Source: Natrinema limicola JCM 13563
GTDB lineage: Archaea; Halobacteriota; Halobacteria; Halobacteriales; Natrialbaceae
Direction: 5' to 3'
Assembly: GCF_000337475.1 (NCBI RefSeq)
Contig: NZ_AOIT01000021.1
Coordinates: 89,954-153,953, forward strand
Length of the DNA: 64,000 bases
In this document: positions 8,504 through 15,960 of the stretch, one piece after another
Numbering within the stretch: the stretch's first letter is position 1
Layout: every line of letters begins with the position of its first letter
The notes under the pieces: model-generated
Database searches by the model: none
The model's input: only the letters and a program-made list of their open reading frames with translations
Told to the model about the DNA's origin: nothing
Program-made: the position numbers and the translations under genes

Positions 8504-8827
8504 TCATGCCGTCCGAACCCAATCGGTGGCGATCAGATCGGGCTCGATATCGGCGCTTGCAATCCCGTAAAACTTCTCGCGACCGACTGGAGTCCGCAGC
8601 CGGAGTACGCACGTGTAATCGGTTACCTCGAACGCAGTCACGGAACGGGTAGACCGCTGGTGATCGAATCGAAAGCGCTGGTCTGCATCCGTCTCGGTGG
8701 TGATTCGGTTGCCAAGCGACCAGCTCAGAGATTCGACGCGTTCGATATCGACGTCGAACAGGTGGGCGACCAAGTCCCGACCGCGCCGTTCCATTGGCCC
8801 CTGTGACCTGTTCTCGTGTGAACTCAT
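8504..8827 (-). CDS. Small haloarchaeal protein of unknown function
   Basis: A 107-residue protein beginning MSSHENRSQGPMERRGRDLV. It looks like one small alpha/beta domain: strands LSWSLGNRITTET, QRFRFDH, SVTAFEVTDYTCVLRLRTP and KFYGIASADIEPDLIATDW. No known family comes to mind. The ATG at 8827 is chosen because an ACCTTTTTTCG box lies about 28 bases before it; the in-frame start at 8941 would extend across this promoter. It is divergent from the 57-residue protein gene, with 166 bases between. Confidence 0.6.
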   Translation of the reverse strand: MSSHENRSQGPMERRGRDLVAHLFDVDIERVESLSWSLGNRITTETDADQRFRFDHQRSTRSVTAFEVTDYTCVLRLRTPVGREKFYGIASADIEPDLIATDWVRTA

Positions 8828-8970
8828 ATGACGATGAAATCGCTCCGGTACGAAAAAAGGTACTATCTTCGCGTGGTGTACGTCGATGGCCGAAACGACC
8901 GAACAGGAGACTGGTCCCCGGACACCGTTTTCCAGCACCACGTCTTAGGCCGACCAAAACCTTTTTAGAT

Positions 8971-8984
8971 TTAGGCTCGCCTAA
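8971..8984. promoter_or_regulatory. DtxR/IdeR-type operator TTAGGC-TC-GCCTAA
   Basis: The 14 bases TTAGGCTCGCCTAA are a palindrome with two six-base arms, the half-site style of DtxR-family metal-dependent regulators (bacterial DtxR/IdeR, haloarchaeal SirR/Idr). It sits between the likely TATA box (CTTTTTAGA, 8961-8969) and the ATG at 8994, so a bound protein would block transcription. A weaker half site, TTAGGC, lies at 8945. Regulation by iron or manganese is an inference. Confidence 0.6.
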
Positions 8985-8993
8985 CTCATCGTG

Positions 8994-9167
8994 ATGGACG
9001 TGCCCGCTCGCAGGGAAGACACAGACGCAGCCGATACCCCAGAGTTCGAGGAACCAGCGGTAGCCGTGACGAGTCACGAAACTCGCCCCGGAAAAGTCGT
9101 GTTCACCGAACAAAACAACAGCGACGGCTGGATCGCGACGGATCTGATCGTCGACCTCGAGCCCTAA
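8994..9167 (+). CDS. 57-residue protein with a metal-regulator site in its promoter
   Basis: The frame reads MDVPARREDTDAADTPEFEE and continues to the end DGWIATDLIVDLEP. It is acidic and has no membrane segment; the second half (AVAVTSHETRPGKVVFTEQN) could form a small beta sheet. Short proteins with this type of C-terminus occur widely in haloarchaea, without known function. The TATA box is about 28 bases before the ATG, giving a leaderless message, and a DtxR-type palindrome lies between. Its downstream neighbour on the other strand is dpsA, which carries a similar site. Confidence 0.65.
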   Translation: MDVPARREDTDAADTPEFEEPAVAVTSHETRPGKVVFTEQNNSDGWIATDLIVDLEP

Positions 9168-9180
9168 TCTCGCCGCTGTT

Positions 9181-9199
9181 CGAGACGACTGGCGTCTCG
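9181..9199 (+). terminator. Hairpin after the 57-residue gene
   Basis: CGAGACG and CGTCTCG form a perfect seven-base stem around the loop ACTGG, 13 bases past the stop codon. No T-run follows directly, so it may be a transcript-stabilising hairpin rather than the termination site. Confidence 0.4.
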
Positions 9200-9323
9200 A
9201 TTGCAGCTACCGCTCACAGTCGTACGAGGCGAAAAACCGTTTCCAGTGGTCGGCCCACCGATCTGGCGGTCGTCGACGCGCCGTCGGACCGTATTTCTAA
9301 GTCGGTTGTCGTGAGGGTCGTGC

Positions 9324-9409
9324 TCATACGGACTACTGTCAGTCAGTTCCGGTGCAACCGCGACCCGCACTGCGGGCCCACCGGGACATCGTTACAGCAG
9401 ACCGTATCA
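9324..9409. repeat. Palindromic repeat copy C
   Basis: This copy is 86 bases long, with ends TCATACGGACTACTGTCAG and, read from the other strand, TGATACGGTCTGCTGT. The core GGTGCAACCGCGACC faces TGCGGGCCCACC. It lies between two convergent genes and its right end supplies the TGA stop codon of dpsA. Confidence 0.9.
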
Positions 9410-9952
9410 CTGCATTGCGTCTTTGCTGACCAGCGTGTCGTCTTCGAGGTAGTGTTCGAAGTGGTGGCCGTCTTCCTCGAGGTCGACGAGGATCTCACGC
9501 AGGATCTCGCCGGTCGCCGGGTCGCCTAGGTTCTCGGCGAGTTCGATGCTGTCGCGCATCGATTCGATGATGTCGCCGTACAGCTCGAGGTCGTGTTCGA
9601 ACATCGTACGGACGTCGTAGACGTCTTCGCCCTCGAACTCGACGGTGGCGCGGTCTTCTTGGGCTGTCGGGCCCGAGACGGGGACGCCACCGAGTGCCTG
9701 TGCCCGCTCGGCGATCTCGTCTGCGCCTTCCTCGACGTGTTCGTACGCCTCTTCGAGGAACTCGTGGTGTGCGAGGAAGTTGCCTCCCTCGACCACCCAG
9801 TGGTGCTTTTTCAGCTGGTGGTAGAGGACGTAGGCGTTGGCCAACTCCGTGTTTAGCGCGTCGACGATCTGTTCGGCCTTGTCCTGCTCGAGGCGAAGGC
9901 TGTTCTCCTCGACGCTGTCAGCCGACTGGCGGACGGTCTTTTGAGTGCTCAT
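9407..9952 (-). CDS. dpsA: Dps-family ferritin (DNA protection, iron storage)
   Basis: A 181-residue ferritin-like protein that should assemble into a 12-subunit shell, oxidise iron(II) with peroxide and store it. The four-helix-bundle residues for the inter-subunit ferroxidase site are visible in LYHQLKKHHWVVEGGNFLAHHEFLEEAYEHVEE. Start: the ATG at 9952 (MSTQKTVRQSAD) lies 27 bases after a CTTAAAAC-type box read on the minus strand, so 9979 is rejected. A palindrome of DtxR type sits about 30 bases before that box. The stop codon is the end of a dispersed repeat. Confidence 0.95.
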   Translation of the reverse strand: MSTQKTVRQSADSVEENSLRLEQDKAEQIVDALNTELANAYVLYHQLKKHHWVVEGGNFLAHHEFLEEAYEHVEEGADEIAERAQALGGVPVSGPTAQEDRATVEFEGEDVYDVRTMFEHDLELYGDIIESMRDSIELAENLGDPATGEILREILVDLEEDGHHFEHYLEDDTLVSKDAMQ

Positions 9953-10000
9953 CGATCTATGGATACACTCGCAACTCACTTAAAACCAGTCTACCAGTAA

Positions 10001-10026
10001 AGATTCTTTGGTATACCTAAAGATCT
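10001..10026. promoter_or_regulatory. Palindromic operator upstream of dpsA, DtxR-type
   Basis: A near-perfect 26-base palindrome is centred on GGTATACC. Its inner 14 bases (10007-10020, TTTGGTATACCTAA) have the same six-two-six layout as the site at 8971. It lies upstream of the dpsA TATA box (9979-9986), a position more usual for an activator than for a repressor. The regulator is not in this window. Confidence 0.6.
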
Positions 10027-10154
10027 ATTCTTGAAATACTGTCTCGAGTTAGTTTCTGTTTCAGAAGACCTGTTATCGAATGACACTGCTAGTATACTCT
10101 TTATTTTTTCGGGGCTGAGTAAACATTTTCAACATGGAGGTCCAAGGGAGGTGT

Positions 10155-11624
10155 ATGGCAACCAGAATTGCACAGCGGCGAGAGCGGCTCTACGTCGATG
10201 GCGAGTGGCTCGAGACCGAAGATGTGCTCTCGGTTTCGGATCTCGCTGAAGGTGGAGCGTTCGCACAGGTCGCCGCGGCGGGACCGGCGGAGGCGCGGGC
10301 CGCGCTTGCGGCTGCCCACGAGATCAAGCCGACGCTTCGGGAGACGACTGTCGTCGAGCGCGCGACGTGGTGTGAGTCGATCGCTGAGAGACTCCGTGAG
10401 CGCGAGGAGGAACTCACGGAGGTCATCGTCCGCGAGGCCGGCAAACCGATCTCGTCGGCTCGCGGCGAGGTCGAGCAGGCGGCCGAGCGGTTCGACCGGG
10501 CGGCCGAAGAGGCACGCACTATCGTCAGCAACGGCGAATACCGCGAGGGGTCGACGGCGGGCCATGAGGGCTGGCAGGCGATCGTCAAGCACGAGCCGAT
10601 CGGTGCCGTCCTCTGTATCACGCCGTACAACTATCCGCTCGCGACGACGGCACTGCAGGTCGCGCCTGCGATCGCGGCCGGTAACAGCGTCTTGCTCAAG
10701 CCTGCGAGCAAGACACCGATTTCGTCGGCAATCCTCGCCGACATCATCGCCGATATCGACGGGATTCCGGACGGCGCATTCAACTTCGTTCCGGGCGAAG
10801 CGGGCGAAATCGGTGACGTCCTCGCCGGCGACGACCGCATCAACGCGATCGCCATGACCGGCTCCTCGGGCGCGGGCAAACACGTCGCCCGCGAGAGCGG
10901 CATGGTCAACCTGCATATGGAACTTGGTGGGAACGCCCCAGCGGTCGTCTTCGACGACGCCGACCTCACGGACGTCGCGGGCAACTGCGCCAAAGGCTCG
11001 TTCAAGTACGCCGGCCAGCGCTGCTCGGCCATCTCGCGCGTGCTCGCTCACGAGTCGGTTCACGACGACCTCGTCGACATACTCGAGGACCAGATGGACG
11101 CCTGGCAGGCTGGCAATCTCTTCGATGAGAACACCGCATTCGGCCCGCTCATCAGCGAAGATCAGGCCGAGTGGGTCGAAGAACTCGTCGACGACGCCGT
11201 CGACAAGGGCGCGGAGATCGTCCGCGGCGGGAAACGGCGTGCCCCCGAGGGCGTCCCGGACGAACTCGCCGAGCAATTCTTCGAACCCACGCTGCTGGCG
11301 AACGTTCCACACGACGCACGTCTTGTCGACGAAGAGCAGTTCGGCCCCATCGCAGCGATCACGACGTTCGAGGACGAACAAGAGGCCCTCGAGCTCGCCA
11401 ACGGCTCCGATCTCGCACTCGACGCCGCAGTCTTCACGAGCGATTACAAGCGCGCGATGCGGATGGCAGAGCGCATCGACGCCGGTGCGGTCCGCATCAA
11501 CGGTGCGCCAAGCCACGGCCTCGGCGACATCCCCTTCGGCGGCAACAAGGACTCGGGCATCGGCCGCGAAGGGCTCGACGCCTCGATCCACGCGATGATG
11601 CGCAAGAAGAGTATCGTCCTGTAG
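10155..11624 (+). CDS. NAD(P)-dependent aldehyde dehydrogenase, GapN-like
   Basis: A 489-residue aldehyde dehydrogenase. Catalytic parts are present: the PYNYPL and KPASKTP segments of the cofactor site, the general base Glu in MELGGNAP, the nucleophile Cys in YAGQRCSAISRVL, EEQFGPI, and the C-terminal GGNKDSGIGREG. The YAGQRC form of the cysteine motif resembles non-phosphorylating glyceraldehyde-3-phosphate dehydrogenase (GapN) and lactaldehyde dehydrogenase, so either substrate is possible. The ATG at 10155 follows a good ribosome-binding site, GGGAGGT, with TATA-like TTTATTTTTT near 10100, so this gene has a short leader. Confidence 0.88.
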   Translation: MATRIAQRRERLYVDGEWLETEDVLSVSDLAEGGAFAQVAAAGPAEARAALAAAHEIKPTLRETTVVERATWCESIAERLREREEELTEVIVREAGKPISSARGEVEQAAERFDRAAEEARTIVSNGEYREGSTAGHEGWQAIVKHEPIGAVLCITPYNYPLATTALQVAPAIAAGNSVLLKPASKTPISSAILADIIADIDGIPDGAFNFVPGEAGEIGDVLAGDDRINAIAMTGSSGAGKHVARESGMVNLHMELGGNAPAVVFDDADLTDVAGNCAKGSFKYAGQRCSAISRVLAHESVHDDLVDILEDQMDAWQAGNLFDENTAFGPLISEDQAEWVEELVDDAVDKGAEIVRGGKRRAPEGVPDELAEQFFEPTLLANVPHDARLVDEEQFGPIAAITTFEDEQEALELANGSDLALDAAVFTSDYKRAMRMAERIDAGAVRINGAPSHGLGDIPFGGNKDSGIGREGLDASIHAMMRKKSIVL

Positions 11625-11693
11625 GCGGACATTGCTGTCGACGCTTTTCGATAAAGCCCCGTCGCACGGTGCGCTCGAGACGATCTGTCTGTC

Positions 11694-12833
11694 TCAAAAC
11701 GAGATCGATTTCTCGGCGACGACCGCCTCAGTTTCACCGCGGACAGCGACGATGGTGATTGTTCCTGACTCATCTCTACCGTACTCGAGTGTTGCGGCTT
11801 GGCCGACTTCGGTCAGTTCGTCGCGCAGGCCGGTCCAGTCGCGTATCTCGAGTCGGTCCGTATCGCCACTCGCGACGTAGGTAACCGTCACTGTTCGTGC
11901 TATCGAATCGACGTCGATGGTCACACCCGCTTGCGGTTGCGTCGGTTGGCTTCCGCGTTCGGCGAACAGATCCCGGTACTCGTAGTCCGCGGTCGGCAGG
12001 GTCCTCGTCGCGACGCTGACGTTGCCGTCGGTCTCGACCGCCACATCGTCGAATCGGTCTGCCATCGCGTCCTCGAATTCGTCCATCCGCTGAGCGTCAG
12101 CAGAGACCGCGACCATCGACTGGGTCGTCGTCTCCGGTCCGAGCGCCCACGAGAACGCAGCCCCGTTGCCGTTCTCGTTGCCATCGTATTCGCCCCAGAC
12201 GAACGTACTCCCGTCGAGTCGGTCGACCAACTGCCCAAAGCCGTCGTTCGTCTCGGCACGACGATCGGTGCCCTCAACGCCGGCCGCGAGGATGGCCTCG
12301 AGGGCCGCGCCGTCGGACGGGCTCACGACCAGCGTCTCCGACGAGACGGCCATCGAGATGCCGTCGCGTTCGAAGCGGTCGAAATCGCCGGTCGCCGACT
12401 CGAGTGCTGCGTCGACCGCGTCGGGATCGAACGAGCCAGAAACGACGACGTTGCCGGCGACGCCCTCGGACCCGAACCGGCAAATCGAGTCCACTGCCGG
12501 CTCACCGTCTGCTAACTGCTCGACGAACGCGCTGCTATCCCCATCGGGTACCGTCGGGATGGACTCGGTTACATTCGGTTGCAGCACGTCCTCGTGCTGG
12601 CGAACCGTCGCGAGGTCCCGATAGTGAAAGAGCAGTTCCGTGCACCCAGTGGCGGGGATCCACTGCTCGAGCGGTGTCAGATCGCTCGGGTCGTCGTCCG
12701 TCTCGCCGGTCGTGTCGGCTCCGTTGCCGTCGTCGGTCCCGAGCCCGCGTCCGCCGAGACACCCCGCGCCGGATACGAGACCCACACCTGTCCCCGTGGC
12801 TGCGAGTAGCCTGCGCCGTGAAATCTCTTTCAT
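11694..12833 (-). CDS. Tat-exported lipoprotein of unknown function
   Basis: A 379-residue surface protein. It starts MKEISRRRLLAATGTG, with a twin-arginine signal, and has a lipobox ending SGAGC at Cys25, so it should be exported folded and anchored by a lipid. A low-complexity linker rich in Asp, Gly and Thr follows (about 30-50). The rest is a soluble domain with many beta strands and repeated FDRFERDG / ALEAILAAG style elements. No named family is recognised. Start at 12833 is preferred over 12887 because it begins the signal sequence. Confidence 0.75.
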   Translation of the reverse strand: MKEISRRRLLAATGTGVGLVSGAGCLGGRGLGTDDGNGADTTGETDDDPSDLTPLEQWIPATGCTELLFHYRDLATVRQHEDVLQPNVTESIPTVPDGDSSAFVEQLADGEPAVDSICRFGSEGVAGNVVVSGSFDPDAVDAALESATGDFDRFERDGISMAVSSETLVVSPSDGAALEAILAAGVEGTDRRAETNDGFGQLVDRLDGSTFVWGEYDGNENGNGAAFSWALGPETTTQSMVAVSADAQRMDEFEDAMADRFDDVAVETDGNVSVATRTLPTADYEYRDLFAERGSQPTQPQAGVTIDVDSIARTVTVTYVASGDTDRLEIRDWTGLRDELTEVGQAATLEYGRDESGTITIVAVRGETEAVVAEKSISF

Positions 12834-12890
12834 AGTGATACGACACACTCGAAACTGACCTCTCATATAGATGTCTAGTTTCGGCAACTC

Positions 12891-13000
12891 ATACTACTGG
12901 ACAGCAGTCAATACGACGCCGGTCGCGAATTTGCGGCCGTCCCCGTAGGTGACGGCCGCATACATGCGACCGGCGTCACGTCGTTCTGTCCGGCAGTATC
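12891..13000. repeat. Large palindrome between divergent genes
   Basis: About 110 bases form an imperfect inverted repeat: GACGCCGGTCGC and TGCGGCCGTC on the left match GACGGCCGCA and GCGACCGGCGTC on the right, around a GTAG turn. The outermost bases, ATACT and AGTAT, also pair. Its ends resemble the 86-bp family only weakly (TGATACTG against TGATACGG), so it is listed separately. It lies between the starts of the lipoprotein and PfkB genes. Confidence 0.8.
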
Positions 13001-13072
13001 AGCACTCCGCGTCAGATTTCGGTTCCGGGTATCGCCGAAGGATCTACCCCACTCGGCGGTGGAGCATCGGCC

Positions 13073-14029
13073 ATGACTCACGACGTGCTCGTCGCTGGCG
13101 AAGCCCTGGTCGACTTCATCCCCGAACGCGCCGGCCCGCTCGAGGACGTCGCCGGCTTCGAGCGCCGGCCCGGTGGTGCGCCCGCGAACGTCGCCGTCGC
13201 GCTCGCCCGACTTGACGACCCGCCACTGTTCTGGACCCGCGTCGGCGACGATCCGTTCGGTCGCTACCTCGAGCGGACGCTCGCCGATTATGGCCTCCCC
13301 ACTCGATTCGTCGCCCGTGACGCCGAGGCGAAGACGACGCTCGCGTTCGTCACGCACGACGAGACCGGCGACCGCGAGTTTACGTTCTACCGCGACGACA
13401 CGGCTGACACATGCCTCGAGCCCGGCCGGATCGACGACCAAACGCTCGCCGACTGCGAGTGGATCCACGCCGGCGGCGTGACTCTCTCGGGCGGCTCTGC
13501 GCGTGCGGCGACGCTAGAGCTGCTCGAGCGGGCCGCTACTGCGGACTGTACGATCTCGTTCGATCCGAACTGGCGGCCGGAGCTGTGGCCAGACGAAGAG
13601 GCGTTCGCGAGTACAGTGGGCGACGCACTCGCCCACGTCGACGTCTGTTTCGCGACGGCAACCGAACTCGAGGCGCTGGGCGCGTCGGGCGAATCACCGA
13701 CCGAAATCGCTCGCGCGGCGATCGACGGCGGCGCGGCCCATACGGTCTTTGTGACGCGCGGGAGCGAGGGGGCGGTTGCCGTCGCGAGCGACGATGCGGC
13801 GTGGCCCACAGCCACGGTTTCGCATCGGGGATTCGCGGTCGATACCGTCGATACGACCGGTGCTGGCGATGCCTTCGTTGCCGGCGCGATCGACGCCCTG
13901 CGGGACGGTCGCGATCTCACGGCGACAGTGACGTTCGCAAACGCGGTCGCGGCGACGGCGACCACCGCTCGCGGCGCGATGGCGGCGCTCCCGACTCGCG
14001 ACGCGGTGGATCAGTTGCTCGAGGAGTAG
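13073..14029 (+). CDS. PfkB-family sugar kinase (fructokinase-like)
   Basis: A 318-residue ribokinase-family enzyme that phosphorylates a sugar with ATP. The substrate-binding start LVAGEALVDFIPE, the glycine-rich RRPGGAPANVAVALARL (about residues 35-50), and the C-terminal catalytic motif DTTGAGDAFVAGAI near residue 262 (with the base Asp in GAGD) are all present. The GEALVDF opening and the overall pattern are those of fructokinases and 2-keto-3-deoxygluconate kinases. No sugar transporter or partner enzyme is adjacent, so the substrate stays open. The stretch between the large palindrome and the ATG is short, 72 bases. Confidence 0.88.
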   Translation: MTHDVLVAGEALVDFIPERAGPLEDVAGFERRPGGAPANVAVALARLDDPPLFWTRVGDDPFGRYLERTLADYGLPTRFVARDAEAKTTLAFVTHDETGDREFTFYRDDTADTCLEPGRIDDQTLADCEWIHAGGVTLSGGSARAATLELLERAATADCTISFDPNWRPELWPDEEAFASTVGDALAHVDVCFATATELEALGASGESPTEIARAAIDGGAAHTVFVTRGSEGAVAVASDDAAWPTATVSHRGFAVDTVDTTGAGDAFVAGAIDALRDGRDLTATVTFANAVAATATTARGAMAALPTRDAVDQLLEE

Positions 14030-14111
14030 CGATCGAACGCGGTCATGGCCGCCCCAAACGGCCCGTAGCTGCAAGCCAGATCGCTATCCGGCCCTGTGAC
14101 GGATGGAGGGT

Positions 14112-15284
14112 ATGGATCGCAACGCTCGCGAAGTGGTTCCGTTCGCAAAGTCGGTCGTGACCGGGATTCAGGAAAAGAACGTGACGTTTATGGCCGCCAG
14201 CATCGCCTATCAGGCGTTCGTCTCGCTGATTCCGTTGCTCGTGTTGCTGTTCTTTCTGGTGTCGTTCGTCGGTAACGAGGGGCTCGCGACGCAGGTGTCG
14301 TCGATGACCGAGGGGGTCCTGCCCGAGAGCGGCCAGGTCATCCTCGAGCAAGGGATCGAAGGCTCGACCGGCAGCGTCGGCACCTCCATCATCGGGCTGA
14401 TCGCGCTCGTCTGGGGGTCGCTGAAGATCTTCCGCGGGCTGGACACCGCATTTTCGGAGATTTATACGTCGACCGCGGAGAACTCGCTGATCGATCAGGT
14501 GCGCGATGGAGCCGTCGTCTTCGGGGCAATCATCGTCGCGCTGATCGCCGCCGCAGCGACCACTGTCGTCTTCGCGTTCTTCCCGGACAGTCTATTCATC
14601 GGGCTCTTGAACCCGCTGTTGCTCGTGATCGGACTGATGATCGCCTTCTTACCGATGTTCTACTTCTTCCCGGACATCGATCTCTCGATTCGTGAGGTGC
14701 TGCCGGGTGTCATCGTCGCCGCCGTCGGCTGGGCGGCCCTCCAGTCGTTGTTTCAGGTTTACGTTGCCATGTCGAGTAGCTCCGACTCGGCGGGACCGAT
14801 CGGCGCAATCCTTCTCTTGCTGACCTGGCTGTATTTCGGCGGCCTGATACTACTCGTCGGAGCCGTCGTCAACGCCACTCACTCGGGCCACATCGAAATC
14901 GAATCCGACGACGCGGCTACCGACACCGCGTCGCTCGAGGGAATCCCAGCGGACGACGACCGCACCTCGTTCGTCGATTCGGCCGACCGCGACCGCGAGC
15001 GACTCGAGCGGGAACTGGCCGAGCTCCGGCACGAACGTGATCAGCTGCGAAACGATCGTTCGGCACAGCGCAGCCGCCGGTACCGACTCGAGGATCAGGT
15101 CGACACGCTCGAAACGCGGCTCGATGAGCTCGAGGCGGCAAATCGAGATCTCGAGACCGAAAACGAACGACTCCGGCGCGAGCGTTCGGCCCGGCAAGGA
15201 TCGTCGTGGCGACAGCGGCTTCGTGGCGTCCTGACGGACGTTCGGACGCTGAACATCGGCGTTTTCAAAACCCAGCGTGAATAG
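14112..15284 (+). CDS. YihY/UPF0761 membrane protein with C-terminal coiled coil
   Basis: A 390-residue protein of the YihY/virulence factor BrkB family, once wrongly called ribonuclease BN. The N-terminal AKSVVTGIQEKNVTFMAASIAYQAF is the family hallmark. Six membrane helices follow, among them LIPLLVLLFFLVSFVG, SIIGLIALVWGSLKIFRGLD, VFGAIIVALIAAAATTVVF and LLTWLYFGGLILLVGAVVN. From about residue 300 a charged coiled coil begins (RERLERELAELRHERDQL and a second block), facing the cytoplasm. An ATG nine bases earlier (14103) is an alternative start. Function in archaea is unknown. Confidence 0.85.
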   Translation: MDRNAREVVPFAKSVVTGIQEKNVTFMAASIAYQAFVSLIPLLVLLFFLVSFVGNEGLATQVSSMTEGVLPESGQVILEQGIEGSTGSVGTSIIGLIALVWGSLKIFRGLDTAFSEIYTSTAENSLIDQVRDGAVVFGAIIVALIAAAATTVVFAFFPDSLFIGLLNPLLLVIGLMIAFLPMFYFFPDIDLSIREVLPGVIVAAVGWAALQSLFQVYVAMSSSSDSAGPIGAILLLLTWLYFGGLILLVGAVVNATHSGHIEIESDDAATDTASLEGIPADDDRTSFVDSADRDRERLERELAELRHERDQLRNDRSAQRSRRYRLEDQVDTLETRLDELEAANRDLETENERLRRERSARQGSSWRQRLRGVLTDVRTLNIGVFKTQRE

Positions 15285-15341
15285 CTCGATGGTCCGACTC
15301 GAGTCGTGACGCCTTAGTACGTGCCCGTTCCACCGGAATTC

Positions 15342-15764
15342 ATGTCCCACCCAGTCCGTGACGCGCGGCGTCGGATCCGGACGGACCACGCGCCGATCGT
15401 CGATGGGATCGACGCCTGTGCCGACGCGGTCGCTGCCCCCTGGGATACCGCGCGAACGACCGACAGGAAGACGGTCGCGGATGGGCTCCACCAGACGCTC
15501 GCAGATGCCGGGGTTCTCGAGGCCCTGCCGAGAGTGCTCGCAGACGCGGTCGACGCAACTGGGTACGAACTTCGGGCGACTCCCGTCCCCGCACCGCCCT
15601 ACGTCGTCGTGACCAGCCGGGGCCCTCTGCTTCGCGCGACGATCGATCCGGGCCGGCTCGTGATCCGGTTCGACACGTTCGAGGTGGTTCGCGACCCAGT
15701 TCCGGATCGACCACCAGCTTACCGGCGGCTCGATGGGACCCGACTCGAGGTCTCCCTCGAGTAG
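15342..15764 (+). CDS. Haloarchaeal protein of unknown function (140 aa)
   Basis: A soluble 140-residue protein starting MSHPVRDARRRIRTDHAPIVD. The N-terminal half is helical and the C-terminal half has strands (YELRATPVPAPPYVVVTSRG, LLRATIDPGRLVIRFDTFEVV). No family is recognised. A GCCTTAGTACG box about 25 bases before the ATG at 15342 fits a leaderless transcript and argues against the ATG at 15321. Confidence 0.65.
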   Translation: MSHPVRDARRRIRTDHAPIVDGIDACADAVAAPWDTARTTDRKTVADGLHQTLADAGVLEALPRVLADAVDATGYELRATPVPAPPYVVVTSRGPLLRATIDPGRLVIRFDTFEVVRDPVPDRPPAYRRLDGTRLEVSLE

Positions 15765-15960
15765 AGCCATCGTGCTCGCTTCTTTGCGTCCTCGCTTCCT
15801 CGCTAAGTCGGCTCGACGCTGAGTGCCGATCCGATAGCATAATAACTCAGTTCGCTATACGGGCAGTAGTTATTAACAGAGATCGTATCCAATGGCGAGA
15901 ATTAATAAAAAAGAACCGCCCGATAATAATACTTATACTCGGGTAGCACTAGCCTCGAGT

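Noticed and set aside
10101..11591. Minus-strand frame of 496 residues opposite the aldehyde dehydrogenase
   Set aside because: The plus strand has all catalytic motifs of the family; the antisense frame exists because of GC-rich codon use.
12908..13468. Minus-strand frame across the palindrome and the PfkB start
   Set aside because: It runs through an inverted repeat and opposite a well-supported kinase gene.
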